Origin: RPQJ01 sp963726665
GTDB taxonomy: Bacteria > Pseudomonadota > Gammaproteobacteria > Steroidobacterales > Steroidobacteraceae
Length of the DNA: 64,000 nucleotides
Reading direction: 5' to 3'
Assembly (NCBI GenBank): GCA_963726665.1
Contig: CAVSDW010000012.1
Location: 682,001-746,000 of the forward strand
The notes beneath the pieces were generated by a model that did not search any database, was not told the DNA's origin, and was given only the letters and a program-made list of their open reading frames with translations. Made by a program: the position numbers and the translations under genes. Position 1 is the first letter of the stretch. Each line of letters opens with the position of its first letter. Below are positions 8,268 to 17,831 of the stretch, one piece after another.

Positions 8268-9058
8268 ACTGCGATGGGGGCCTTGATGGCTGGATGCGAT
8301 TGATATCCGACGACCTCGAAATCCTCGAACCGGTAGTCGAAGACGGACTCGGGCCTGCGGGCGATCTGGAGCCTCGGCAGCGGCATCGGCTCGCGTGCGA
8401 GCTGCAGCCGGGCCTGCTCGAGGTGATTGACGTAGAGGTGGCAGTCGCCGCCGGTCCAGATGAACTCGCCCGGCGCGAGGTCGCACTGCTGCGCCAGCAT
8501 GTGCGTCAGCAGCGCATAGGAGGCGATGTTGAACGGCACGCCGAGGAAGATGTCGGCACTGCGCTGGTAGAGCTGGCAGGACAGCCGGCCGTCGGCGACG
8601 TAGAACTGGAAGAGCGCGTGGCAGGGTGTGAGCGCCATGCGGTCGAGCTCGGCCACGTTCCACGCGTTGACGATGATCCTGCGTGAGTGCGGATCGCGCT
8701 TGATGAGGTCCACGGCGGCCTGGATCTGGTCGATCGTCCGGCCGTCAGCCCCGCGCCACGAGCGCCACTGTACGCCGTACACGGGCCCCAGCTCTCCGTC
8801 GGCGTCGGCCCATTCGTCCCAGATCGTGACGCCGTTTTCGCGCAGGTAGCGGACGTTGGTCTCGCCGCGCAGGAACCACAGCAGCTCGTGCACGATGGAC
8901 TTGAGATGCAGCTTCTTGGTCGTGACCAGCGGGAACCCCGTCGCGAGGTCGAAGCGCATCTGCCAGCCGAAGGTGGCGAGCGTTCCGGTGCCGGTGCGGT
9001 CCGTCTTGCGGGCGCCGCGCTCGAGCACGTGGCGCATGAGGTCGAGGTACTGGCGCAT
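8264..9058 (-). CDS. thyA: Thymidylate synthase ThyA
   Basis: 264 residues, the same length as the E. coli enzyme. It methylates dUMP to dTMP using methylene-tetrahydrofolate. The active-site cysteine is in MALTPCHALFQFYV, with SADIFLGVPFNIASYALL and the C-terminal IKAPIAV. The N-terminal MRQYLDLMRHVLERG and RTGTGTLATFGWQMRFDL are typical. Three bases separate it from lgt upstream, and its stop overlaps the SET gene start. Confidence 0.97.
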   Translation of the reverse strand: MRQYLDLMRHVLERGARKTDRTGTGTLATFGWQMRFDLATGFPLVTTKKLHLKSIVHELLWFLRGETNVRYLRENGVTIWDEWADADGELGPVYGVQWRSWRGADGRTIDQIQAAVDLIKRDPHSRRIIVNAWNVAELDRMALTPCHALFQFYVADGRLSCQLYQRSADIFLGVPFNIASYALLTHMLAQQCDLAPGEFIWTGGDCHLYVNHLEQARLQLAREPMPLPRLQIARRPESVFDYRFEDFEVVGYQSHPAIKAPIAV

Positions 9059-9061
9059 GGC

Positions 9062-9853
9062 TCAGGCGTAGTTCCCTGACGGCTGCCGGCGCGTGTAGGC
9101 GACGCCCAGCATCCACAGGCCCGCGACGATCATCGGCAGGGACAGGACCTGGCCCATCGTCACCCAGCCGAGGAACAGGTAGCCGCGGTTTTCGTCCGGC
9201 ACCCGGACGAACTCGACCGCGAAGCGGAACAACCCATAGCAGAGCAGGAAGAGCCCCGAAGGAGCCAACCTCGGCCGCGGCTTCCGCGTGAACCACCAGA
9301 CGATCACGAACAGCACCAGCCCCTCGAGGAAGGCCTCGTAGAGCTGCGAGGCGTGCAGCGGTACGCCATCCACGACCACCGCCCAGGGCACGTCGGTCGG
9401 CTTGCCCCACAGCTCGCCGTTGATGAAGTTGCCGATGCGTCCTGCGCCGAAGCCGATCGCGGGCAGCGGCGCGGCGAAGTCGAATACGTCCACGATCGAC
9501 CGGCCCCGGCGGCTCGCGAACATCGCGAGCGCGACGATGACGCCGATCAAACCACCGTGGAAGGACATGCCGCCTTCCCAGATCCGCACCACGCTCAGCG
9601 GGTCGGCGACGATCCGCTCCGTGCCGTAGAAGACCATCCATCCCAGGCGACCGCCGAGGATCACGCCCAGCGCGCAGTAGTAGATGAGATCGTCCACATC
9701 GACCGGTGCCCAGGTCGAGCCGGGGCGCGCGGCGCGGCGGCGCGCAAGCCACCAGGCTCCCAGGAAACCGACGAGGTACATGAGGCCGTACCATCGCACG
9801 TGGAGCGGCCCGATCGACAGCGCGACCGGGTCTGGATTCGGATAGACGAACAT
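9062..9853 (-). CDS. lgt: Prolipoprotein diacylglyceryl transferase Lgt
   Basis: 263 residues, about seven membrane helices. Lgt moves diacylglycerol from phosphatidylglycerol to the lipobox cysteine of prolipoproteins in the inner membrane. The family signature GFGAGRIGNFINGELWGKPT is complete, as are HVRWYGLMYLVGF, GGRLGWMVFY and GGMSFHGGLIG. First gene of the lgt-thyA-SET-folA run; lgt-thyA adjacency is common in gammaproteobacteria. Confidence 0.96.
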   Translation of the reverse strand: MFVYPNPDPVALSIGPLHVRWYGLMYLVGFLGAWWLARRRAARPGSTWAPVDVDDLIYYCALGVILGGRLGWMVFYGTERIVADPLSVVRIWEGGMSFHGGLIGVIVALAMFASRRGRSIVDVFDFAAPLPAIGFGAGRIGNFINGELWGKPTDVPWAVVVDGVPLHASQLYEAFLEGLVLFVIVWWFTRKPRPRLAPSGLFLLCYGLFRFAVEFVRVPDENRGYLFLGWVTMGQVLSLPMIVAGLWMLGVAYTRRQPSGNYA

Positions 9854-9919
9854 GGGGCGATTATCTTACCGGCTGGCGGGAACATGCGCCCGACTTGATG
9901 CGCACGATCACGGTCCGGC

Positions 9920-11140
9920 TCACTCCTGCACGACGCGGCAGACCAGCGCCTTGAGATAGCGTGTCTCCGGAATCGCCGGGTGGATCGGGTGGTCAGGCGA
10001 GTGCCCGCCGACCTCGATGATCTGCGCGAACCGGTTCACGTGCCGCGACGCCTGCTGGATCGCGCCGATCAGGTCGTCCTGGGCCAGGTGGTGCGAGCAG
10101 GAACACGAGACCAATATGCCGTCCCTCGGCAGGAGCTGCATGGCGAGCTGGTTCAGCTTGCGATAGGCAGCCTGCCCCTTGGGAATCTCTCGCCGGCGCT
10201 TGATGAACGCCGGCGGGTCCACGATCACGACGTCGAATTTCTCGCCGGCGTCGCGCAGCGCGGCAAGCGCATCGAAGGCATCGTCGCGCAGGGTACGCAC
10301 GGCGAGTCCGTTCGCAGCGGCCGACTCGGCGAGGAGCGCGAGCGCCGGCGCCGACGAATCGACGCACAGCACCTCGCTTGCGCCGGCCCGGGCAGCGGCG
10401 AGTCCCCAGGCGCCGAGGTAGCTGAACACGTCGAGCACTCGTCGGCCGCCGACGTACTTCCGCATCGATCGGCGATTCGCGGCCTGGTCGTAGAACCAGC
10501 CGGTCTTCTGCCCGGTGCCGAGCGGAACCTTGAAGCGCACGCCGTTTTCCTCGACCCAGGCGTGCTCCGCAGGATCACCGAGCGCGGTCTCGACGCAGGA
10601 CGGCAGCCCCTCCAGTTCGCGCGCGCCGGAATCGTTCTTCCAGATGAAGGTGCGCGGGTCGATGACCTTGGCAACCGCCTCGACGATCTCGCTCTTGCGG
10701 GCCTCCATGCCCACCGTGCCGATCTGTCCGACGATCACGTCGCCGTAGCGGTCGAGCACGAGTCCCGGCAGCCCGTCCGACTCCCCGTATACGAGCCGGT
10801 AGTACGGCGTATCGTACAGCCGCTCGCGGAGCGCCAGGGCCACCTGCAGGCGGTGCACGAACAGCGGTTTCCCGGGCGGAAAGCGGCCGTCGCGCCCGAG
10901 GATCCGCGCGCAGATGAGCGCGTGGGGATTGACGTAGGCATAGCCGAGGAAGCGCTCGCGGTCACCGACCACCCGGCAGATCGCCCCGGGCTCGAAGCCT
11001 CCGAGTGGCGTACGCGCCGTGTCCACCTCGTTACTGAAGATCCATAGATGGCCGGCCGCGATGCGTCGGTCCTCGCGGGCCTTGAGCCGCAGTTCGGGGA
11101 AATCCAGGCCCTCGCGCGCCGTGTCCGGAGCGTGCGTCAT
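9920..11140 (-). CDS. RlmI-like rRNA (cytosine-5) methyltransferase with PUA domain
   Basis: 406 residues. N-terminal PUA domain (~20-95: LRLKAREDRRIAAGHLWIFS, FLGYAYVNPHALICARIL), a central region with ETALGD, then a Rossmann SAM-methyltransferase domain with VLDVFSYLGAWGLAAARAGA, the motif IV VDPPAFIKRR and the motif VI SCSCSHHL whose Cys residues fit an m5C mechanism. The family member RlmI makes m5C1962 in 23S rRNA. The frame is open to 11200, but ATG at 11140 gives the conserved N-terminal length. Divergent from the YyaL-like gene. Confidence 0.88.
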   Translation of the reverse strand: MTHAPDTAREGLDFPELRLKAREDRRIAAGHLWIFSNEVDTARTPLGGFEPGAICRVVGDRERFLGYAYVNPHALICARILGRDGRFPPGKPLFVHRLQVALALRERLYDTPYYRLVYGESDGLPGLVLDRYGDVIVGQIGTVGMEARKSEIVEAVAKVIDPRTFIWKNDSGARELEGLPSCVETALGDPAEHAWVEENGVRFKVPLGTGQKTGWFYDQAANRRSMRKYVGGRRVLDVFSYLGAWGLAAARAGASEVLCVDSSAPALALLAESAAANGLAVRTLRDDAFDALAALRDAGEKFDVVIVDPPAFIKRRREIPKGQAAYRKLNQLAMQLLPRDGILVSCSCSHHLAQDDLIGAIQQASRHVNRFAQIIEVGGHSPDHPIHPAIPETRYLKALVCRVVQE

Positions 11141-11198
11141 CGGTGAATCGTCCGTTCCGATATAGTGCCGCCATTCTATCCGAGCGCTTACTCGCACC

Positions 11199-13293
11199 AT
11201 GCATCGATCTGCTCAAGACCGGCATCGGAACCGCCTCGCGGACGAGACGAGTCCCTATCTCCTGCAGCACGCATCGAACCCCGTGGACTGGTATCCCTGG
11301 GGTCCCGAGGCGCTCGAGCGCGCGCGGGCACGAGGACAAGCCGATCCTGCTGTCCATAGGCTACTCGGCGTGCCACTGGTGCCACGTGATGGCGCACGAG
11401 TCGTTCGAGGACGAGCAGACCGCCGCCGTCATGAACGCGGGCTTCGTCAACGTGAAGGTGGACCGCGAGGAGCGGCCCGACCTCGACCGGATCTACCAGA
11501 CCGCGCACCAGATGCTGACCCAGCGCGGCGGCGGCTGGCCGCTCACGATGTTCCTGTCGCCGCGGGACCAGCGGCCGTTCTTCGGCGGGACCTATTTTCC
11601 GCCGGAGCCGAAGTACGGAATGCCCGCCTTCCGCGACGTCCTGCAGCGCGTGGTTGCCTACTACGGGGAACACCGCGCCGACGTGGACCAACTGGGCGCG
11701 AACCTTGCGCAGGCGCTCGGCGAGCTGCTGCCTCCGGCGGCGGCCGCCGAGGTGGCGCTGTCGCGCACGCCGCTCGAGACGGCGCGGGCGGCGCTGCAGC
11801 GGGACTTCGACGGTCGATTCGGTGGATTCGGGAGCGCGCCCAAGTTCCCGCATCCCATGAACATCGAGTTCCTGCTGCGTGCGTGGCGGGCGACCGCCGA
11901 CCAGGGAGAACCGGATCTCCAGTCGCTGTACATGGCGACGCTCACGCTTACCCGCATGGCCGAGGGCGGCCTGTACGACCAGCTGGGCGGCGGCTTCTGC
12001 CGCTACTCGGTGGACCCGTACTGGATGATCCCGCACTTCGAGAAGATGCTCTATGACAACGGGCAATTGCTCGCGGTGACTGCGCAGGCGGCGGTCGCGA
12101 CGGGCGAGCCTCTGTTCCGGCGCGTTGCCGCCGAGACCGCGGACTGGATGCGTCGCGACATGGAACACGCGGCGGGCGGCTACTACTCGACGCTGGACGC
12201 CGATTCGGAGGGCCACGAGGGGAAGTTCTACGTGTGGACACCCGATGAGGCCCGCGCCCTCCTCGATCCGGTCGAGTACCAGGTCCTCGCGCGCCGCTAC
12301 GGACTCGATCGCGAGGCGAATTTCGAGGGGCACTGGCACCTGCACGCATTCGAATCCATGGCACAGGTCGCCGGGGAAGCGAAGCTCGACGAGGAAGGCG
12401 CCGCGGCCGTGCTCGACTCCGCGCGGGCGAAGCTGCTGGCGGTTCGAAACCGGCGCATCTGGCCCGGCCGCGACGAGAAGATCCTCACGAGCTGGAACGG
12501 GCTTGCAATCGCCGGGCTCGCCGCAGCTTCGCGCGCGCTCGAGCGCCCGGACCTCGCCGATTCCGCCGCCCGAGCCGTCGATTTCCTGCGCGGACAATGC
12601 TGGCGCGAAGGCCGCCTGCTCGCCGTGCACACCGACGGTCGCTCGCGCTTCCCGGCGTACCTCGACGACCACGCATCACTCGCCTGGGGCCTGCTCGAGC
12701 TGCTGCAGGCACGCTGGCACGGTCCGTGGCTCGCGTGGGCCGTGGAACTCGCGGAGACCATGCTCGCGCGCTTCGAGGACCGCGATGCAGGCGGATTCTT
12801 CTTCACCGCCGACGACCACGAGCAGCTGATCCTGAGGCCGAAGACGTTCGCCGACGACGCCACGCCCTGCGGCAACGGCGTGGCGGCGCGGGTGCTGGTG
12901 CGGCTCGGGTTCCTGCTGTCTGAACCACGCTATCTCGATGCCGCCGAGCGCACGCTGCGCGCCGCCTGGCCAGCGCTCGAGAAATACCCGCAGGCGCACG
13001 TGAGCCTGCTCATGGCGCTCGACGAGTTCACCGCGCCGCCGGACATCGTCGTCCTGCGCGGATCGCGCGAAGACCTGGACACGTGGCGCGCCGAGCTCGA
13101 CAGGGCTTTTGACCCGCGACGCTACGTCGTGGCGATCCCCGCGGACTCGGTCGGTCTGCCCGGCGCACTCGAGGCCAAGAAGGCGCGGGATCGCACCGTT
13201 GCCTATGTGTGCCGCGGAACGGCCTGCTCGGCGCCGCTCGGGACGCTGGGCGAACTGGTCCGGGAACTGCGGGACGCGCGCGCCGCGGGCTGA
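11199..13293 (+). CDS. YyaL/SSP411-like thioredoxin-domain protein, frameshifted
   Basis: DUF255 family: N-terminal thioredoxin-like domain with a CxxC (YSACHWCHVMAHESFED) followed by an (alpha/alpha)6 barrel like N-acylglucosamine epimerases. The N-terminus NRLADETSPYLLQHASNPVD is in frame from ATG 11199, whereas EDKPILLSIGYSACHWCHVM onward is in the next frame. They join by removing one G from GGG (11326-11328), giving about 697 residues, the normal length. Function is not known for bacterial members. The barrel half shows PGRDEKILTSWNGLAI, well conserved in the family. Sequence error is the simplest explanation of the break. Confidence 0.85.
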
Positions 13294-13308
13294 GGCCCGT
13301 CCGCCCGC

Positions 13309-14796
13309 TCAGGCAGCGGCTGAGTCTCGACTCGCGGGACCGCGCTCGAACACCAGGACGCCGTCGTCCACGGGCTCGCGCAGGATGGTCGCCCGCTCCG
13401 TGAGATAGCGCTCCGGCACGATCCAGGGCTCGCGATCACCCTGCCTCGGCAGGTTCGCGATCTGGCGCTGGATGTAGCTGGACTTGAGCGAGCCCGTCCA
13501 CGGCCTCGGCGTCATGCCACGGTCCGCCTCGCGCAGCCGCGGAGTCGCCTGCCGCGCGCCCACGGCCGACATGTGGTTCAGCAGGCGGCAGGTCCATCGT
13601 GCCATGAGGTCTGCCCGCAGCGTCCACGACGCATTGAAGTAGCCCATGGTGTAGACGAGGTTCGGCACGTCCGAGAACATGCGGCCGCGGTATGCCCACG
13701 TCTTTGCGAAATCCACGGGCACGCCGTCCACGACGAATTCGGTCTCGCCCGGCGTCACGAGTTCGAAGCCGGTGGCAGTGACGACGATGTCGGCGTCCAC
13801 GCGCCCACCCGACACCAGCCGGATGCCGCCTTCGTCGAAGCGGTCGATCCGGTCCGTCACCACCGAGGCCGCGCCACTGCGGATCGCGTCGAAGAGGTCG
13901 CCGTCGGGCACGAGGCACAGGCGCTGGTCCCAGGGCGCGTAACTCGGCGTGAAATGAGTGGCGACGTCGTAGTCCGGGCCGAGCGCGCGGCGCACCTGGC
14001 CCAGGAGGAACCGCTTGACCCTGCCGGGCTCCGAGCGCGCGCGGCGGTAGATGTAGTCGTGCAGGCGCACATTCTTCCAGCGCACGAGCGCGTAAGCCCA
14101 CCGCCCCGGCAGCACCCGGTTCAGCGCCCGCGCGACCCGGTCCGCCGCGGGCCGCGAGATGACGTAGGTGGGCGAACGTTGCAGCATCACGACGTGCGCG
14201 GCCTCCCGCGCGAGCACCGGCACGAGCGTGACGGCCGTAGCGCCCGAGCCGATCACGACCACGCGCTTGCCGCGCCAGTCGAGGTCGGCGGGCCAGCGTT
14301 GCGGGTGAATGACCGTGCCACGGAAAGTCTCGCGCCCCTCGAACACGGGCTCGTGGCCGGCCCGGTAGCTGTAGTAGCCCGAGCACATGAGGAGCACGTT
14401 GCAGGTGTAGCGTGTCGTCTCACCCGTGTCGTCGTCGGCAGCCTCCAGGGTCCACAGCGCGTCGGCGCTCGACCATGTGGCGCGAGCGACCCGCTGCCGG
14501 TAGCGGATGCGTTGGTCCACGCCGTATTCCGCCGCCGCCTCGCGGATGTACGCGAGTATCGAGGCACCGTCCGCAATGGCCTTGCGCCCGAGCCAGGGCT
14601 TGAAGTCGTAGCCCAGGGTGTACATGTCGCTGTCGGAGCGGATGCCCGGGTAGCGGAACAGGTCCCAGGTGCCGCCCATGGCCGCGCGGCCTTCGAGCAC
14701 GATGTAGCTCCGGCCCGGGCACTCCCGATGCAGGTGCACGGCCGTGCCGACACCCGAAAGCCCGGCACCGACGATGATGACGTCAGCGTGTTTCAC
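13309..14796 (-). CDS. Flavin-containing monooxygenase, Baeyer-Villiger type
   Basis: 495 residues. N-terminal FAD site VGAGLSGVG (9-17), GTWDLFRYPGIRSDSD (42-57), second dinucleotide (NADPH) site IGSGATAV (182-189) and the TATGFE motif near the C-terminal third. The Baeyer-Villiger fingerprint FxGxxxHxxxWP is exact at 158-169 (FRGTVIHPQRWP). Such enzymes insert oxygen next to a ketone or oxidise heteroatoms; the substrate cannot be inferred. No signal peptide. Last gene of the minus-strand run, 50 bases after the HIT gene. Confidence 0.88.
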   Translation of the reverse strand: MKHADVIIVGAGLSGVGTAVHLHRECPGRSYIVLEGRAAMGGTWDLFRYPGIRSDSDMYTLGYDFKPWLGRKAIADGASILAYIREAAAEYGVDQRIRYRQRVARATWSSADALWTLEAADDDTGETTRYTCNVLLMCSGYYSYRAGHEPVFEGRETFRGTVIHPQRWPADLDWRGKRVVVIGSGATAVTLVPVLAREAAHVVMLQRSPTYVISRPAADRVARALNRVLPGRWAYALVRWKNVRLHDYIYRRARSEPGRVKRFLLGQVRRALGPDYDVATHFTPSYAPWDQRLCLVPDGDLFDAIRSGAASVVTDRIDRFDEGGIRLVSGGRVDADIVVTATGFELVTPGETEFVVDGVPVDFAKTWAYRGRMFSDVPNLVYTMGYFNASWTLRADLMARWTCRLLNHMSAVGARQATPRLREADRGMTPRPWTGSLKSSYIQRQIANLPRQGDREPWIVPERYLTERATILREPVDDGVLVFERGPASRDSAAA

Positions 14797-14846
14797 GACC
14801 GCAGGTTAGCATCAATTGCCGCGCCGCCGGCTGGCGTCCGGTGGCG

Positions 14847-15281
14847 TCATCCGCCCATCCGCCTGCGCAGCGCCTCGAGCAGTGCGCCGTCGGCGACCGC
14901 ATCGAACGGCCTCGCCTTCGACCAGTCGTAGCTCCAGGGGTGCGCGGGCCGGAGCCCTTCCGGCTCCGAATCGAAGCGCGGAAAAACGTGCGCGTGCAGC
15001 GCAGGCTCGAGGTTGCCGAACATCGCGTAGTTGATCCGCAGGGCCCCGGTCAGTTCGAGCACGGCCTGCCCGAGACGAGCCATGTCGGCGAGGAACGCAG
15101 CCTGTGCGTCCGCGGGCATCGCGTTCAGGTGCGGCACGACCGGGTCGGGCAGCAGCAGGCAGTAGCCGGGCAGAACCTGGCGGTCGCCCATCACCGCCCA
15201 GCCCGACGCGAGCCGCGCGATGCACGTGGGATCGCTCCCCGCACGGCACGCTTCGACCCTGCGGTGGATGGCGGTGCTCAT
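14847..15281 (-). CDS. HIT family protein
   Basis: 144 residues with a histidine-triad domain. The signature reads PALHAHVFPRF: aligned to HxHxHxxPR, the last two His are present (including the usual catalytic middle one) but the first is Ala. HIT proteins hydrolyse or transfer nucleotides (AMP conjugates, dinucleoside polyphosphates). I chose ATG 15281 (MSTAIHRRVEAC); the frame is open further upstream, but that region overlaps the HAD gene. Located between the HAD and monooxygenase genes. Confidence 0.8.
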   Translation of the reverse strand: MSTAIHRRVEACRAGSDPTCIARLASGWAVMGDRQVLPGYCLLLPDPVVPHLNAMPADAQAAFLADMARLGQAVLELTGALRINYAMFGNLEPALHAHVFPRFDSEPEGLRPAHPWSYDWSKARPFDAVADGALLEALRRRMGG

Positions 15282-15304
15282 CGGCAGACCATCACTGTCA
15301 CGGC

Positions 15305-15922
15305 TCACTCCGTATGGAACGGCGGCGGCAGCCTCACGCCCAGCGCCTTCAACTCGCGTCGGGTCCCGGCCGGGTTTACGTGGTGGATCGCCTGCCAGCC
15401 ACAGGCACGCGCGCCTGCTACGTTGCGACTCAGGTCGTCGATGAATACGGTCGCCTCGGGGGCCAGGCCGAAGCGGCGCTCGGCTTCGCGATAGATGGCG
15501 GCCGACGGCTTCACCGCGCCGACACGGAACGACGCGATGGCACCGTGGCCCACGCCTGCGATCCCATACGTCTCGTCGAGGTGGCGCCAGTGCAGGTCGC
15601 CGACGTTCGACAGCAGGTAGACGCGGTATTCGTCCATGAGTCCGGCCGCGAGTTCGAACATCTCGCCGGTGCGCTCGAACATGTCGAGCCACCGGCGTCC
15701 CAGGTCGTCGCGATCAAGGGGTTGCAGGGCCGATGCCGCCACCCTCTCGAGCAGTTCCTCACCCGTGATCTCGCCGCGCTCGTGCGCGTTGAGGTCGATG
15801 GTCTCGAGCCAGGCCGGCAGGTCCGCCATGTCCACACCCGCATCCTGCAGGTATCGGACGAACGGCTGGTACCTCAGCCGCACCAGTACACCGCCCACGT
15901 CGAATACCACGTTGCGAATCAT
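15305..15922 (-). CDS. HAD family hydrolase (YihX-like)
   Basis: 205 residues. HAD motifs in order: NVVFDVGGVL (here DVG in place of DxDxT, as in the HAD-IA/YihX type where the second Asp is replaced), YLLSNVGD, VKPSAAIYREA and EATVFIDDLSRNV. Likely a small-molecule phosphatase or dehalogenase-type hydrolase; substrate unknown. ATG 15922 overlaps the stop of the transporter gene as ATGA. The absence of the usual second Asp in motif I deserves caution in assigning phosphatase activity. Confidence 0.82.
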   Translation of the reverse strand: MIRNVVFDVGGVLVRLRYQPFVRYLQDAGVDMADLPAWLETIDLNAHERGEITGEELLERVAASALQPLDRDDLGRRWLDMFERTGEMFELAAGLMDEYRVYLLSNVGDLHWRHLDETYGIAGVGHGAIASFRVGAVKPSAAIYREAERRFGLAPEATVFIDDLSRNVAGARACGWQAIHHVNPAGTRRELKALGVRLPPPFHTE

Positions 15923-17112
15923 GTAGGTGGCTGCCATCCGAGAGTGAACAGGAGCACCAGGAACCCGATCACGTAGCCCAGTGCGACGTGCCAGCCCGAC
16001 TTGAGCCAGCGCCCCACCGACCGCGCCTCCGGGAACACGGTGGTGATCGCCACGCCCGCCGACGAGCCGAACCAGATCATGGAGCCGCCGAATCCGACCG
16101 CGTAGGCCAGCATGCCCCAATCGTAGCCGCCCTGCTCCAGCGCGAGCTTGGTCAGCGGGATGTTGTCGAACACGGCCGAGACGAACCCGAGCCCGAACGC
16201 CGCCGGCCATGACGCGGCGGGAAGTTCCTCGACCGGCATCAGCGAGGCCGCGAATACCAGGCACAGCAGGAACAGCGTGCCCTTGAGCGCGGCCGGCAGC
16301 GCCTTCCAGTCCGGCGCGCGCAGCGGCGCGGCAACGAGCAGTGCCGCCCAGACCGAAGCTCCGATGAACGGAAATCGCGCCGTGACGTCCGGGAACTGCA
16401 CGTTGACGGTGAGGTTGACCGCGACGGCGACCGCGAGGATGAAGGCGACCACGCCTACACGCAGCCAGTCCGTATGCATCCGTGCCGCGGCACGCTTCAC
16501 GATCGGCGAGTAGCGCTGCTGCTGCAGCGACGCCGGGATGCCGAACACCAGCAGCGCGGTCGCCGCCGCCACGTAGGCGTGCGCGACGTCGCGCGGGCTC
16601 ACCCCGTCGATCCACATCATGGTGGTGGTCGTGTCGCCGATGACGCTGCCGGAGCCGCCGGCATTGGAGGCCGCGACGATCGCGGCGACGTAGCCGATGT
16701 GGACCTTGTGCCGGTAGACCGATGCCGCCACCGTTCCGCCGATCAGTGCTGCCGCGATGTTGTCGAGGAAGCTCGAGAGGACGAACACCAGCACGAGCAG
16801 GACCAGTCCGCCGCGCCAGTCGTCGGGCAGCAGGTCGGGCAGGCGATCGGGCGCGCCACTCATCTCGAAGTGGCGCGACAGCAGCGCAAAGCCCATCAGC
16901 AGCAGGAACAGGTTCGCGAGGATCACCCACTCGGCTGCGAGGTGCAGGGCGAGTCCCTCGAGGCCGGGTACCTCGTGGAACCCGGCGCGTGCCAGCTTCC
17001 AGGTGAGGATCGCCGCGAGCCCGATCGCCGCAACCTCGAGCGTGCGATCGTGAAAGAGCGCCACGCCGGCGAGGGTCACTCCAAACAGGATGAACTCGAC
17101 GGGGATGGGCAC
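15919..17112 (-). CDS. NhaD/ArsB-superfamily ion transporter
   Basis: 397 residues, roughly eleven hydrophobic segments. The paired half-motifs of the ion-transporter superfamily are visible: FVLSSFLDNIAAALIGGTVA with downstream AASNAGGSGSVIGDTTTTMM, and FVSAVFDNIPLTKLALEQGG with FGGSMIWFGSSAGVAIT. The FLDN and DN...N pattern and the TTTTMMW loop resemble NhaD Na+/H+ antiporters, so Na+/H+ exchange is the best guess; other members carry citrate or arsenite. Three bases separate it from the ComB-like gene, and it overlaps the HAD gene. Confidence 0.82.
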   Translation of the reverse strand: MPIPVEFILFGVTLAGVALFHDRTLEVAAIGLAAILTWKLARAGFHEVPGLEGLALHLAAEWVILANLFLLLMGFALLSRHFEMSGAPDRLPDLLPDDWRGGLVLLVLVFVLSSFLDNIAAALIGGTVAASVYRHKVHIGYVAAIVAASNAGGSGSVIGDTTTTMMWIDGVSPRDVAHAYVAAATALLVFGIPASLQQQRYSPIVKRAAARMHTDWLRVGVVAFILAVAVAVNLTVNVQFPDVTARFPFIGASVWAALLVAAPLRAPDWKALPAALKGTLFLLCLVFAASLMPVEELPAASWPAAFGLGFVSAVFDNIPLTKLALEQGGYDWGMLAYAVGFGGSMIWFGSSAGVAITTVFPEARSVGRWLKSGWHVALGYVIGFLVLLFTLGWQPPT

Positions 17113-17114
17113 TG

Positions 17115-17831
17115 TCAGGCCGCAGGGACCGACAGCCGCTCGAGTTCGAGCGGCTCGCCGGGCACTCTCTTGAGCCGCAGCACGAAGTCGAAGCGGTCTA
17201 CTTCCGTGCAGTAGTCGAAGTCATCGCGCGGAGCCCAGTCGCAGGCCGGATCGAAGAACTTGCGCGCCGCGGGCGCCTTTTTCAGCCGGTCGCGGACCTC
17301 GGCCAGCGGCGCGGGCTGGTCCCGGAGAAGCTTCCCCAGGCACTCGGCGTAGAGATCGTCCTCGGCGCAGCGCTCGCGTGCCTCGTGCCCCATGCGCACC
17401 AGCGACACCCGGGCGGCACCTCGCGCCTTCAGGTAGCGGCACACGGCCGAGATGTTCACGAAAGCGCCGGTAAGCACCTCATCGGCCTGGCAGGCATTCA
17501 CCAGACCCTGCGTACCGGCGTGGGTCGTGTGCACCAGCACCTTCCCGCGCAGGTCCAGCGCACGCATCTCCGTCGGCGAGTTGCCGGCGTCGAAGCCGGG
17601 CAGCCTGCGCGCATGCCGCTCCCCCGCCAGTACCGCGCCGGGAAAGCGGCGCCCGAGTTCGAAGGCCTCGTCCACCTCGCCGACCGGGAACACGCGCAGG
17701 GCGCCCACATCGAAGGCATGCGGCGCGACCGAGAATGCACGGAATACGTCGATGACCACGGCGATGCCGCGGGCCTCGCGCGCGCCGGCGACGTGGTCGA
17801 GCACATCAATTCGCACGTCGGCGCCCTCCAC
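17115..17831 (-). CDS. ComB-like 2-phosphosulfolactate phosphatase family protein
   Basis: 238 residues. Family features: VVIDVFRAFSVAPHAF, LAGERHARRLPGFDAGNSPT, VHTTHAGTQGLVNA and VRMGHEARERCAEDD. In methanogens ComB removes phosphate from 2-phosphosulfolactate in coenzyme M synthesis; most bacterial homologues have no known substrate, and the pathway partner comA is not in this window. The start overlaps the end of the PLP-decarboxylase gene by 26 bases, suggesting coupling. VRIDVLDHVAG could mark a start a few codons later. Confidence 0.82.
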   Translation of the reverse strand: MEGADVRIDVLDHVAGAREARGIAVVIDVFRAFSVAPHAFDVGALRVFPVGEVDEAFELGRRFPGAVLAGERHARRLPGFDAGNSPTEMRALDLRGKVLVHTTHAGTQGLVNACQADEVLTGAFVNISAVCRYLKARGAARVSLVRMGHEARERCAEDDLYAECLGKLLRDQPAPLAEVRDRLKKAPAARKFFDPACDWAPRDDFDYCTEVDRFDFVLRLKRVPGEPLELERLSVPAA

